The notes below the pieces were generated by a model. That model searched no databases. It saw only the letters and a program-made list of their open reading frames with translations, and was not told where the DNA came from. This document shows positions 1 through 8,767 of a stretch of DNA of 43,864 nt, in pieces. The translations under genes and the position numbers were made by a program. Each line of letters starts with the position of its first letter. Within the stretch, counting starts at the first letter, position 1. Origin of the DNA: an uncultured Candidatus Saccharibacteria bacterium (GTDB taxonomy: Bacteria > Patescibacteriota > Saccharimonadia > Saccharimonadales > Saccharimonadaceae); contig CAMJDZ010000005.1 of the NCBI GenBank assembly GCA_946404545.1, forward strand, positions 1-43,864, written 5' to 3'.

Positions 1-1460
1 AATCCTATCCGAATATTGCGATTAATGCGAGCGGCAAATGGGTCGGCATTCCTGACGGCGACATGGGCAACAGCGAAGTTGGCCATAACGCGATGGGCGC
101 GGGCGAGATTGTTTTGCAGCGCAGCGCTGCCGTCGAAGAATCGATTATGGGCGGCAAAGCCTTTGCTGAGCCGGTTTGGCAAGACACAATCGCGCGCGTG
201 AACGGCAATAATTCGACGCTCCATTTTATGGGTATCTTTAGTGACGGAAACGTCCATTCGCATATTGCACACCTCGAGAAAATGCTCGAGCAAGCTCACA
301 AAGAAAATGTCAAGCGCGTGCGCATGCATATCCTGATTGATGGCCGCGATGTTGCGCCAAATAGCGAACCGCGGTATATACAACGCATTGAAAAATTCGT
401 CAAAAATCTTGGCGAAGCTGATTATAAAATCGCCAGCGGCGGCGGTCGTATGGTCATCACCTGCGATCGTTATGAAAACGATTGGGGCATGGTTGAACAG
501 GGTTGGCGAACGCATGTGCTCGGCGAAGGTCGCCAGTTCGCAAACGCGACCGAGGCTGTCGAAACCTACCGCAAAGAGCAGCCTGGCCTCCAAGATCAGT
601 ACATGCCAGCCTTTGTAATTGCCGAAAATGGCCAGCCAATTGGCACGATTAATGATGGCGACGCAGTAGTTTATATCGATTTTCGCGCTGACCGCGCTAT
701 CGAAATGGCTCAAGCCTTCACTTACAATGATTTCCCGCACTTCGATCGTATTCGCCGTCCAGACGTGCGCTTTGTCGGCATGACGGAATACAATGAAGAT
801 CTTCATGTTCCGCAGTACACGCTCGTCCCGACGCCACATTTTGAACGCCCACTCAGCTTCCATTTGGCTGACCTCGGTATTGGTCAGTACGCTATTTCTG
901 AAACCGTCAAGTTTGGCCACATTACCTACTATTTCAACGGTAATTCTCATACAATTCCGGCCAATGAAGTCGAGGAAGAGGTCCCGTCCTATACGGAGCC
1001 GTTTAATACGCGCCCATGGATGAAGTCGGCAGAGATTACCGACAAGCTCGTCGAGGCGATTGAGGGTGGTAATTATGAATTCCTACGCGTTAATTATCCG
1101 GGTGGCGATATGGTTGGCCACTTCGGCGAACTCGAGCCGACCGTCATTGCGATGGAGGCAATCGACGTCTGTTTGAAACGTATCATTGATGCAGTTAATG
1201 CGCGCGGCGGCGTCACGATTATCACGGCCGACCATGGCAATGCCGAGGAATTGATTGACGAAAAGGGCAATCCGAAGACCTCTCATACTACGAACAAGAT
1301 TCCGTTTATTCTCGTGGACGAAACGGAGAACGCGAAGAAATATCATTTCAAGAAAGGTGAATTTGGTCTCGCTAACGTAGCGGCGACCGTTGCGGATTTG
1401 CTTGGCGTTGAGCCGGCCGATAACTGGCGAGAATCAATGCTGGAGATAAAAGGTGAATAA
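1..1460 (+). CDS. gpmI: 2,3-bisphosphoglycerate-independent phosphoglycerate mutase (5' end outside window)
   Basis: Interconverts 3- and 2-phosphoglycerate in lower glycolysis, in the cytoplasm; a two-metal enzyme of the alkaline phosphatase superfamily. The frame is open from base 3, so the N-terminus, including the first metal-binding Asp region, lies upstream. Visible motifs are PDGDMGNSEVGHNAMGAG with the catalytic Ser, DGRDV, RADRAIEMAQ, a TEY segment, GHFGELEPTVIAMEAID and the metal-binding ADHGNAEEL near the C-terminus. About 485 codons are present, close to the full family length of about 510. The TAA stop overlaps the GTG start of the next gene, so the two are probably co-transcribed. 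The family assignment is secure from the motifs; only the missing start is uncertain. Confidence 0.97.
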   Translation, partial: SYPNIAINASGKWVGIPDGDMGNSEVGHNAMGAGEIVLQRSAAVEESIMGGKAFAEPVWQDTIARVNGNNSTLHFMGIFSDGNVHSHIAHLEKMLEQAHKENVKRVRMHILIDGRDVAPNSEPRYIQRIEKFVKNLGEADYKIASGGGRMVITCDRYENDWGMVEQGWRTHVLGEGRQFANATEAVETYRKEQPGLQDQYMPAFVIAENGQPIGTINDGDAVVYIDFRADRAIEMAQAFTYNDFPHFDRIRRPDVRFVGMTEYNEDLHVPQYTLVPTPHFERPLSFHLADLGIGQYAISETVKFGHITYYFNGNSHTIPANEVEEEVPSYTEPFNTRPWMKSAEITDKLVEAIEGGNYEFLRVNYPGGDMVGHFGELEPTVIAMEAIDVCLKRIIDAVNARGGVTIITADHGNAEELIDEKGNPKTSHTTNKIPFILVDETENAKKYHFKKGEFGLANVAATVADLLGVEPADNWRESMLEIKGE

Positions 1461-2148
1461 TATAATCGCCGTTATTGTCGCTAACGTTCTCGCGGTATTT
1501 GTCATTGGCTGCGCGATTAAACTTTTCGATATCGGCAGCAGCTTTGCAGCCTTGATTCAAAAATACGGCGTCTACCTCGCAATTTTGCTTGGCGTCGCTG
1601 CGGCCTTTGCGCTGATTCTGCCGGATCTCATCGAAATCGCGGAGCCAAAAGTTATCGCCTATACTGCGATGGTGATGGTTTTGGCCTGTAGCTTCCTCGC
1701 ATACGAATTCAGCATTTTGCGCAAAATGTTCCTCGAGCCAAAACGCAAAAAATCCCGCAGAAAAGGCCGCGCTTCGCGCTGGTCGGTTGCATTCGTGACG
1801 GCGATGGACGTCGTCTCTGGCTTGATGGTTGGCGCGACGGCCGGCATTTGCTATACGCTCAACTTCGGCACCGGCATTATGGTGACTTGCGCAATTATCT
1901 TATTCCAGACTCATATCAAAGTCGACCTTATCGACCGCTATTGGAAAGCTTTCTTTACGCGCGGCGAAAACATCTTCATCCTCGTCGTTTCTCTCCTCGC
2001 GCAACTCGCGGCCGCCTTGTTGGTTTATTTCTATGCCGATCCGCGTTATCGTCTGATGGGCGTCTTTATTTCGGCCGGCTTCGGCTACTTGCTCTACCTC
2101 TGTATCAGCCGCTTCTTTATGATTGCGAAATCCCGCAAAAGCAAGTAA
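1453..2148 (+). CDS. multi-pass membrane protein, unknown function
   Basis: A 231-aa protein with about seven predicted membrane segments (near residues 4-24, 38-60, 66-88, 111-132, 136-155, 170-194 and 198-222). A strongly basic cytoplasmic loop KRKKSRRKGR follows the third segment, and the C-terminus is a basic KSRKSK tail. It starts with GTG inside the last codons of gpmI, with a weak AAAAGG upstream, implying coupled translation. The spacing of the segments and the small-residue run SGLMVGATAG in the fourth helix faintly recall ZIP metal transporters, but the diagnostic His-containing motifs are absent, so I do not assign that function. The coding sequence is certain; the role is unknown. 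Confidence 0.85.
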   Translation: MNNIIAVIVANVLAVFVIGCAIKLFDIGSSFAALIQKYGVYLAILLGVAAAFALILPDLIEIAEPKVIAYTAMVMVLACSFLAYEFSILRKMFLEPKRKKSRRKGRASRWSVAFVTAMDVVSGLMVGATAGICYTLNFGTGIMVTCAIILFQTHIKVDLIDRYWKAFFTRGENIFILVVSLLAQLAAALLVYFYADPRYRLMGVFISAGFGYLLYLCISRFFMIAKSRKSK

Positions 2149-2157
2149 ACTATAACT

Positions 2158-2997
2158 ATGAAAATCAAGAAAGCTATTATTCCGGTCGCTGGCTGGGGTA
2201 CCCGTCGTTTGCCTATTACTAAAGTTATTGAAAAAGCTATGCTCCCAATCGGCAACCGTCCGCTCGTGGACTATGTCGTTGAGGACTGCGCCAAGGCTGG
2301 TATCGAGGACGTTTATATTGTCATCGATGAAAAACCTTTCTCGCAGATTAAAGCTTATTATGAAGAAAACGCCAAGCTCAATAATTATCTTATTGCGCGC
2401 GGTAAAGCAGATCGCCTCAAGCTCGCCGACACGAGCCGCGAAGGCCTAACGATTCATTTCTTTGTCCAGAAGGATGTCGATAGCCGCTACGGTTCCGCCT
2501 GCCCAGTGGCGCAGGTTGTTGAAGAATTTGGCATCGATGAGCCAACTGTCGTTTTGATGGGTGATGACCTCGTCTATAATGCCGATGGTTCTTCCGACCT
2601 CGCTCGTCTTATGGAGCTTATTCAGGAACCAACCGATTCCGCGATGCTCGCAACCGAAATCGATCCAAATGACGTCGAGAAGTATGGCGTCTTAAAGGTC
2701 GAAGATGGCAAACTCGCCGGCATTTACGAAAAGCCAAAGAAAGAGGAAGCCCCAAGCAACCTCATCAATATCAGCAAGTATATTATGTCGCCTGCTTTCC
2801 TTCAGCGCATCGTAAAATATTGCCACGACAACGACTTTGGTCCTGGCGATCAGGAATATCTCATTACCGATCCAATCATCGAGCATATCAAGGCTGGCGA
2901 AAAAATCTACGTCATGCCAATCAAGGGCGAATATCTCGACGGTGGCTCAGCCGAAGGATGGCTCCACGCAAATAACGTTGTTTGCGGCGGTAAATAA
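2158..2997 (+). CDS. galU: UTP--glucose-1-phosphate uridylyltransferase-type nucleotidyltransferase
   Basis: Would make UDP-glucose from UTP and glucose-1-phosphate for cell-surface glycans. The 279-aa protein opens with the nucleotide-binding signature KKAIIPVAGWGTRRLPITK and continues with MLPIGNRPLVDYVVEDC, the metal-binding region LMGDDLVY, a YGVLKV strand, YEKPKKEEAPSN and GDQEYLITDPI, in the order seen in GalU. Two spots differ from E. coli GalU: the GLGHAV loop reads YGSACPV, and DCGNKLGY reads DGGSAEGW, so another sugar phosphate is possible. The ATG lies six bases after TAAACT and has no ribosome site, suggesting a leaderless internal promoter that overlaps the stop of the preceding gene. 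Confidence 0.88.
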   Translation: MKIKKAIIPVAGWGTRRLPITKVIEKAMLPIGNRPLVDYVVEDCAKAGIEDVYIVIDEKPFSQIKAYYEENAKLNNYLIARGKADRLKLADTSREGLTIHFFVQKDVDSRYGSACPVAQVVEEFGIDEPTVVLMGDDLVYNADGSSDLARLMELIQEPTDSAMLATEIDPNDVEKYGVLKVEDGKLAGIYEKPKKEEAPSNLINISKYIMSPAFLQRIVKYCHDNDFGPGDQEYLITDPIIEHIKAGEKIYVMPIKGEYLDGGSAEGWLHANNVVCGGK

Positions 2998-3215
2998 TGC
3001 GCATTTCCGTTCGCGTTAAGCCCGGCACTAAGGGCGCGACGCGTCTCGAAAAACAGCCCGACGGTAGCTACATTGCCTTTTTGCATGCTCGCGCGCACGA
3101 CGGGGAAGCGAACAAAGCTTTGCTCGAGTTAATCTCGGACGAATTCAAGGTCCCGAAAACCAGCATCACGATCGTCGCCGGCGCTAAGTCCCGCGACAAA
3201 ATTATTGAATTATAG
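2997..3215 (+). CDS. DUF167 / YggU family protein
   Basis: A 72-aa protein with the full DUF167 pattern: an N-terminal VRVKPGTKG strand, a central ARAHDGEANKALLELI segment (family consensus DGKANKALI), and KTSITIVAGAKSRDKIIEL at the C-terminus (family consensus SSVEIVSGxxSRxK). The family is small, widely conserved and of unclear function. The ATG overlaps the galU stop (TAATG), so translation is probably coupled. Length and motif order fit a complete family member. Confidence 0.9.
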   Translation: MRISVRVKPGTKGATRLEKQPDGSYIAFLHARAHDGEANKALLELISDEFKVPKTSITIVAGAKSRDKIIEL

Positions 3216-3260
3216 CAATCAGAACACATTGTGGAGTTGAGAATCCGGAGTCGGAAACTC

Positions 3261-3333
3261 AAAAAATCTACCCGCCGCTAAGCTAAGGTAGATCTCAACC
3301 GTCGAGGTCGGGAGTCCTAGCCCCTGACCTACT
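3261..3333 (-). ncRNA. candidate small structured RNA, unknown family
   Basis: On the minus strand an extended -10 element (TGATATAAT, hexamer at 3345-3340) predicts a start near 3333. The next 28 bases fold as a hairpin, AGGTC...GACCT with inner GGG/CCC. A second hairpin, ATCTACC (3293-3287) with GGTAGAT (3272-3266), follows and is succeeded by six T's at 3266-3261, the layout of an intrinsic terminator. The product would be about 73 nt with no ORF. It does not show the SRP, tmRNA or 6S hallmarks I know. Just beyond, GTTGAGA and TCTCAAC can also pair around the terminator, so a longer read-through form is possible. It runs towards the 3' end of the DUF167 gene. Confidence 0.4.
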
Positions 3334-3429
3334 GCGTCTATTATATCACGGAAACCATGAGTGACATAGTGGCACTTTTCTTAGCAAAAATTACAACAAA
3401 AAAGCCATAAAAACTTTGCCGCAAATAAT

Positions 3430-3475
3430 CACGAGCGTGATAAAATAAGCATTAGTAAAGTAAGTGGAGTTACTA
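3430..3475 (+). promoter_or_regulatory. promoter and leader of surface protein gene
   Basis: Extended -10 TGaTAAAAT (hexamer 3441-3446) preceded by CACGAGCG. The short leader ends in GTGGAG seven bases before ATG 3476. The same block, base for base apart from a few positions, stands before the related gene at 41334. The GGAG at 3466-3469 fixes the start at ATG 3476 rather than the in-frame GTG at 3464. Confidence 0.7.
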
Positions 3476-6439
3476 ATGAAAACATACAAGCGCCGTAGTG
3501 CATGGCGAAGCAAGTTTTATGCGTTGTCCGCATTCATTTTTGCGGTCAGTTTTGTTGCTGCGCTAGCACCATCGATTACCGCTTTTGCGGCAGGGGCAAT
3601 TTTTGCAGTTAAGGGTGCAGAAATTACCGAAATATCAACCAACGCAACTGGAACGATTACCAGCTTTGACGATTCGACTATCGTCAGCGAAGTGACCTTC
3701 CATAAGCTCGGCGATTCTGCCACCTATAAAGTAACTCTTCAAAACATAGACAGTGAAGACCATACTATTAAAACCATTTCCGACGATAACAGTAACGCAA
3801 ACGTTTCTTACTTATACGAAAAGCATGAGAACGAAACGATTACAGCCGGTTCGAATTTAGAGTTCGTCTTTACTGCGAAATATGTGACCGCAGTCACGGA
3901 TACGAGCAAGCGCGCTCAGAGCTCTAATGTGAAATTCAGCATCGAGTTTGCCGACATCGAAGAAACTGCAGACATTGTTGTTTCGCCAAACACGAACGAC
4001 GATCTTGGCGCCAACATGATTGTTCTCGCAATTTCCGCAACCGGCCTTATCGTTTGCGCCGTAATTTACGTCAAGAACCATAAGAAATCTGCTAAGGTTC
4101 TCGGCATCGCAATCGCTCTCGTTGCGGCTACTGCAATCACGGCAGGCGTCAACGCTGCTTCGACTAGCTCAAACTCTTTCACGCTTACTACGAACTATGG
4201 CTTCTATGACAAAGTTGTCGTCAGTTATGCTGGCAACGATTATATTGTCGACTACGGCAAGACGCTCGAGGAGGCTGATGAAATTGAAGCGCCAAGCGCA
4301 ACCGGTCTAACCTTTGAGGGCTGGGAGGATGAGGATGGCAACGAGATTAATCCTACCGCTCCGATTACCGAAGATATAAAGATTATTGCCGTGACGACCG
4401 CCAATCGCTATTCGATCGTTTTTGATAAAAACGAGACCGCTGCAACCGGCGAAATGAATTCGCTGAATGCTACGTATGGCACGCCAATTACTTTGACGAG
4501 CAATGCCTTTGAATGGGCCGGCTATAACTTTGTTGGCTGGGCTACTACTCCGACTGGCGACGTCGTCTATGAAAATGGCGCAGAGGTTAGCAATCTTACT
4601 TCCGAGAATAACGGCGCAGTTACTCTCTATGCGAAGTGGGAAAGACCAAACCTCACTCTCCACATGATGGGCAACGGTCGCAAAATGGGCGACACCAATT
4701 CTGAACGCAATACGATTAAGCTGGATAGTAGCTGCCATACCGAGCCAGTTCCGATTACGAAGACGGTGCGCTCTAGCAACTTGGATAAAAATGGTGAAAA
4801 ACTCCAGATATACGATTCTTTCCTCCGCACGAAGGATGTTGTTTCGATTAGTGGAGCTTCCAAGCTTGTTGCGACCGTTAAATTTGGAACAGAATCTGGC
4901 AGCGATCCGCTTTATGTCTTCAGCGGCGTCTATGACGGTGAGGTGACCGACTCTTTGACGGGCTACGTTCAGGTATATTCCGGCTGGGTCAATAGCTTTA
5001 CTACTAGAACCGTCGAAATACCAGGCGATACGGCAACCTTTGCTTTCTATACCGATGAAGGTCTGAATGGCTATGGTTTCTATGCAACCATTATTGGCTA
5101 CGATGCAGATGGTAACGAGATTACCTGGGACAAGTCCTTCTGTGATCGCACGACACTCTCGGGGGAATATATGGATTTAGCGAGCGGTAATTATAGGCTT
5201 GAGGGGTGGTCTGAGGATCCTAACGCAAAAGAGCCTACGTATGAGACTTACGACGAAGTGCTTGCTCACTTGCCGGGCGATAATGGTGAAACTAAGACCG
5301 TGTACGCGGTTTGGACGCAAAAGTATCACCTCACCTATGACGGAAACGGCAGCAGTGAAGGCGATATGACCATGGTGAGCAACGATGGCTATGCGGGAGA
5401 CGAAACGAGTTTGTACGCTCCAAATTATCTACGCACTAATTACGGCTATATCGGCTGGAGCATCGATAAAAACGCGCAGCCAAACGGCAGTTCCGTTATC
5501 TATGGTCCAAACGAAATCTTGTTCTTCGAAGGCGACCTCGTAAGTAGAGCAACGAATGACGGAGAAATAGTCTTGTATGCAATTTGGGTGCCAAAAGAAA
5601 CCGCCTATACGCTGCAAACCTTCAATGCGTCAGCCTTCGAGATTACGAATCCGGGCAAGACTATTACTGCATTAGAAGATACTCGCGACGGGCAACCTTA
5701 TGCTGTCGCCAAGCTAGCAGACGGTAAATGGTGGATGATTGAAAACCTTCGTCTCGATCCCGCCGGTAAGACTCTTGATAATACGAATACTAATAATCCG
5801 ACCACGGCATTCACTAACCTAGCCAAGAATCGTACTAGCTCCTCAGTGTCTACTTGTACAGATGACTATAATGCATCTTGTATTAATACATATTCGGTAG
5901 AAACGTCTGGCATGACTGGCGCAACGGTTTCTCCTACGGAAAATAATGCTAAATGGCTCTCTTCCGGCATTTATTATAACTGGCATGTTGCGACGGCTGG
6001 GAATGGCACATATAGTACCGGTGGATATACGAACGTTACGGGTGATATCTGTCCTGCCGGCTGGCAATTGCCATCCATCTCGAATAATGGTTCTAACTGG
6101 TATACAGGCGACATTACAGTGCTAGACTCGGCGCTCGGTGGCAACGGCTTCCCTGTCGGTCAATATAGTAGACCGGAACCGAACAGAGGCCTGCAAGAGT
6201 TCAGGTTCCCAGTTAACTTCACGGTTGCTGGTCGTGCCGGCGATACTGGAACCTATTCGCGTAATCGTCAGGGTAATTACTGGTCTAGGACTAGCGGCAA
6301 TAGTTCGGATTACTCTATGGCGTATTATGGAATAAGAAATTATCGTAGTGACTATGGCTATCTGACTAGGGAGTTTAGCCCTAGCATGACGGGTCTATCG
6401 AAACGCGATCTCCATTTGGTGCGCTGCGTAGCAAAATAA
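3476..6439 (+). CDS. large surface protein with InlB B-type repeats and C-terminal FISUMP domain
   Basis: A 987-aa protein. In order: an N-terminal signal or anchor helix (residues about 14-38, ending AFA-AG); an extracellular domain (about 40-165, with [15 protein letters not shown]); a membrane helix (about 181-199); a short basic loop KNHKKSAK; a second helix (about 208-224); InlB/Listeria-Bacteroides-type repeats (about 245-388, with GLTFEGW and GYNFVGWATT ending VTLYAKW); an unassigned beta-rich region; another repeat (about 618-705, GYIGWS...VLYAIW); and a FISUMP-type domain (about 735-987: DTRDGQPY, WWMIENLRL, DICPAGWQLPS). No LPXTG or lipobox was seen, so anchoring is probably by the membrane helices. 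These domains occur in surface adhesin-like proteins; a role in host contact is inference. A terminator follows at once. Confidence 0.9.
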   Translation: MKTYKRRSAWRSKFYALSAFIFAVSFVAALAPSITAFAAGAIFAVKGAEITEISTNATGTITSFDDSTIVSEVTFHKLGDSATYKVTLQNIDSEDHTIKTISDDNSNANVSYLYEKHENETITAGSNLEFVFTAKYVTAVTDTSKRAQSSNVKFSIEFADIEETADIVVSPNTNDDLGANMIVLAISATGLIVCAVIYVKNHKKSAKVLGIAIALVAATAITAGVNAASTSSNSFTLTTNYGFYDKVVVSYAGNDYIVDYGKTLEEADEIEAPSATGLTFEGWEDEDGNEINPTAPITEDIKIIAVTTANRYSIVFDKNETAATGEMNSLNATYGTPITLTSNAFEWAGYNFVGWATTPTGDVVYENGAEVSNLTSENNGAVTLYAKWERPNLTLHMMGNGRKMGDTNSERNTIKLDSSCHTEPVPITKTVRSSNLDKNGEKLQIYDSFLRTKDVVSISGASKLVATVKFGTESGSDPLYVFSGVYDGEVTDSLTGYVQVYSGWVNSFTTRTVEIPGDTATFAFYTDEGLNGYGFYATIIGYDADGNEITWDKSFCDRTTLSGEYMDLASGNYRLEGWSEDPNAKEPTYETYDEVLAHLPGDNGETKTVYAVWTQKYHLTYDGNGSSEGDMTMVSNDGYAGDETSLYAPNYLRTNYGYIGWSIDKNAQPNGSSVIYGPNEILFFEGDLVSRATNDGEIVLYAIWVPKETAYTLQTFNASAFEITNPGKTITALEDTRDGQPYAVAKLADGKWWMIENLRLDPAGKTLDNTNTNNPTTAFTNLAKNRTSSSVSTCTDDYNASCINTYSVETSGMTGATVSPTENNAKWLSSGIYYNWHVATAGNGTYSTGGYTNVTGDICPAGWQLPSISNNGSNWYTGDITVLDSALGGNGFPVGQYSRPEPNRGLQEFRFPVNFTVAGRAGDTGTYSRNRQGNYWSRTSGNSSDYSMAYYGIRNYRSDYGYLTREFSPSMTGLSKRDLHLVRCVAK

Positions 6440-6451
6440 AACACCCAAACT

Positions 6452-6474
6452 CCAGCCCTTCGGGGCTGGTTTTT
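6452..6474 (+). terminator. intrinsic terminator after surface protein
   Basis: Stem CCAGCCC/GGGCTGG with a TTCG tetraloop, followed by TTTTT. It separates the plus-strand surface gene from the converging rarA gene. Confidence 0.92.
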
Positions 6475-6490
6475 GTTGGTCGGATTTGAG

Positions 6491-7666
6491 CTATAGAATC
6501 TTTTCGTCTTTAATTTCGTCCGGCAGGTAGTTTTTGTCGAGTTTGAAGCCGGCTTCCCATTTTTGGCCTTCGCCAAAGCCGAGATCTTTCATGAGTTTCG
6601 TCGGGGCATTGCGGAGCCAAATCGGCACCGGCAAACCCATCGTGCGACGCGCCAAATCCTGCGCCTTATACCAAGCATCGGTCGTCTCGCGTGACTTCTT
6701 TGCCTTGGCTAAGGCTGTCACAACATGCGCGAGAATCAGACCGCTTTCTGGCATACCAATTCGCTCAACCGCCATGAAAGCATTGAGTGCGAGATCGAGT
6801 GCGCCGTTGCCGGCTAGCCCGATATCCTCGGAAGCAAAAATCACCATGCGGCGCGCGACGAACTTCGGATCCTCGCCAGCACCAAGCATGCGCGCGAGAT
6901 AGTAGAGCGCCGCATCGGCATCGCCACCACGCATTGACTTGATAAACGCGGAAATATTGTCGTAATGATTGTCGCCTTTTTTGTCGTAGCCCGGCACTTT
7001 GCGACCGGCCGCTTCGAGTACTTGCTCGACGCCGACTTTTTGTGAGAGACTAAGTGCGAGCTCGAGGTCACCGAGCGCCGAGCGGGCATCGCCACCAGAA
7101 AGCTCGGCGAGATAATCGATCGCTGCAGCAGAGACTCGCTTTGTGGCCTTCTCGGCCCTAATCGCGCGCTTGAGAACCGTAATAATATCGTCTTTACTAA
7201 GATGCTTCACGATCACAACGCGGCTGCGAGAAAGCAGCGGGGAAATCACCTCGAAGCTCGGATTCTCGGTTGTCGCGCCAATGAGAGTAATTAGACCGGA
7301 TTCGACGTGTGGCAAAAAGGCATCTTGCTGCGCCTTGTTGAAGCGGTGAATTTCGTCCACGAACAGCACGGTGCGTTGCTTGAGATTCCAGTTGCGCTTC
7401 GCGGCTTCGACGACTTTTTCGACGTCTTTTTTGCCGGCCGTCACTGCGGAAATCTCGACGAAATCCGCCTTAAATTCGTTCGCGATAATACGTGCGAGCG
7501 TTGTTTTTCCGGTTCCTGGCGGGCCCCAGAAAATGATGTTCACCGGCTCTTGCTTGCGCACGATTTCGGTCAAAATCTTACCATCACCAATAATGTCTTC
7601 TTGACCCACCACCTCATCGAGCGACTTCGGTCGCATCCGCTCGGCGAGCGGGATTCTATTGTCCAT
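6491..7666 (-). CDS. rarA: replication-associated recombination protein RarA (MgsA) AAA+ ATPase
   Basis: Cytoplasmic AAA+ ATPase acting at stalled replication forks. The 391-aa protein opens with [20 protein letters not shown] and has Walker [10 protein letters not shown] (about residue 48), Walker [20 protein letters not shown], sensor 1 [13 protein letters not shown], an arginine-finger region SPLLSRSRV and the MgsA C-terminal domain ([23 protein letters not shown]). The length is slightly below that of E. coli RarA (about 447). The start has a clean AAAGGAG site and overlaps the stop of the upstream double-Nudix gene by 11 bp, so the two form an operon. Confidence 0.96.
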   Translation of the reverse strand: MDNRIPLAERMRPKSLDEVVGQEDIIGDGKILTEIVRKQEPVNIIFWGPPGTGKTTLARIIANEFKADFVEISAVTAGKKDVEKVVEAAKRNWNLKQRTVLFVDEIHRFNKAQQDAFLPHVESGLITLIGATTENPSFEVISPLLSRSRVVIVKHLSKDDIITVLKRAIRAEKATKRVSAAAIDYLAELSGGDARSALGDLELALSLSQKVGVEQVLEAAGRKVPGYDKKGDNHYDNISAFIKSMRGGDADAALYYLARMLGAGEDPKFVARRMVIFASEDIGLAGNGALDLALNAFMAVERIGMPESGLILAHVVTALAKAKKSRETTDAWYKAQDLARRTMGLPVPIWLRNAPTKLMKDLGFGEGQKWEAGFKLDKNYLPDEIKDEKIL

Positions 7667-8654
7667 ATTGCTCCTTTAATACTTTGCGGGCGGCACGCAA
7701 AATCGCGAGCTCGCGGGCGGTGAAGAATTTTGCCTGATAAACCATATTTGTTGTGTCGACTTTTTCGACCGCGGCGATTGCATCATCAATCGAATCAAAC
7801 CATTCGAGCTCAAAGCCATCCTCGGCTTCGTCTTCCTCGAGTTTGTTGCCGACGAATTCGGTCGCACGCGCGAGGAATGCGTAGGCAATATTGAACTGTT
7901 CAAACTTGTGGCGCGTTTCGTGAGTGTAGCCGAGTGTCGCGAGTGGTTCGATTTTCCAACCCGCCTCTTCGATGACTTCGCGGTGCAACGCCTCGGAGAT
8001 TAACTCGCCTTCGTCGATGCCACCGCCAGGCAACTTATAGTAGCCGCGATTCTTCGCATTCATTAACGCTACGCGGTAATCTTTGTCGATAAGAACCGCT
8101 CGACTTCCAGAGCGCGTGACGAAAGTCTCCTCGTCGCCGTCCTCTGGCAAACCAAAATCTTTGTCGCGAAAACGCGCAATACATTCGTCCGGCACGATAT
8201 CGATATGGAAATCCGTAAATACATCATGTTCATTGAAATTGAAATAGGCATCAACGACCTTGCCGCGGAAGACTTCTGGCATCCAGTGCTCGTCGTCGCC
8301 CCACATTTTGTTGTAAGGCAGGGAATTAATATCGTACCAGCCCGGCACCAACTCATCTGATTCTGCAGGCTCGCCGTCGAAATCTTCGCTCATATAGACA
8401 TGTGTAATAGCAGTTTCTGGCTCACCCTTATAGTAGAGATTGCGAAAAATAATCGTACCAACTTTGTGCGCGCTATGTATTTTGACGCCGACTTCTTCTT
8501 CGGCCTCGCGGATCGCGGCCGCCTTTGGTGTTTCGCCCGGTTCGACTTTGCCGCCCGGCTCAACCAGTTTTCCGGCACCAAAACCACGCTTCTTGACCCC
8601 TAGGCAAGTCTTGTTGTCGCGTTTTAAAATCATTAAAGTCAGATGTCTAGCCAT
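7656..8654 (-). CDS. double Nudix hydrolase (MTH1-like domain fused to a second Nudix domain)
   Basis: A 332-aa protein from the ATG at 8654. The first domain (about residues 1-150) carries the Nudix box GGKVEPGETPKAAAIREAEEEVG within a MTH1-like context (VKKRGFGAGK before it; NKMWGDDEHWMPEV and FNFNEHD after it), pointing to 8-oxo-dGTP-type nucleotide sanitation. The second domain (about 185-332) has a second complete box, GGGIDEGELISEALHREVIEEAGW. Both boxes keep the catalytic GxxxxxExxxxxxxREUxEExG pattern, so both could be active. Upstream in-frame starts are unlikely: TATTAT (8666-8661) lies six bases before this ATG and there is no Shine-Dalgarno sequence, predicting a leaderless mRNA. 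It is co-transcribed with rarA. Confidence 0.9.
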   Translation of the reverse strand: MARHLTLMILKRDNKTCLGVKKRGFGAGKLVEPGGKVEPGETPKAAAIREAEEEVGVKIHSAHKVGTIIFRNLYYKGEPETAITHVYMSEDFDGEPAESDELVPGWYDINSLPYNKMWGDDEHWMPEVFRGKVVDAYFNFNEHDVFTDFHIDIVPDECIARFRDKDFGLPEDGDEETFVTRSGSRAVLIDKDYRVALMNAKNRGYYKLPGGGIDEGELISEALHREVIEEAGWKIEPLATLGYTHETRHKFEQFNIAYAFLARATEFVGNKLEEDEAEDGFELEWFDSIDDAIAAVEKVDTTNMVYQAKFFTARELAILRAARKVLKEQYGQ

Positions 8655-8678
8655 ACTCTTATAATACCACAAACTATC

Positions 8679-8767
8679 AGGGGTAATTATTGACTTTTTG
8701 GCCAATCTGTGGTATAATGTAGATATATTTGACTTTTGTGTCAAAAATACATTGTAGGAGGTGTCCT
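8679..8767 (+). promoter_or_regulatory. sigma70-type promoter with palindrome in the leader
   Basis: TTGACT (8690-8695), a 17-bp spacer ending TCTGTGG, then TATAAT (8713-8718), with CAGGGGTAAT just upstream. Between the promoter and the ribosome site GTAGGAGGTG lies the inverted repeat TTTGAC (8728-8733) / GTCAAA (8740-8745), a possible operator or short hairpin. The same extended promoter module reappears on the minus strand ahead of the gene ending at 22492. Confidence 0.7.

Noticed and set aside
1453-2148. ZIP metal transporter
   Set aside because: Helix layout is faintly similar, but the conserved His-containing metal motifs are not present.
3464-3475. GTG start for the surface protein
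   Set aside because: This GTG overlaps the GGAG ribosome site that serves ATG 3476; the same holds for 41322 against 41334.
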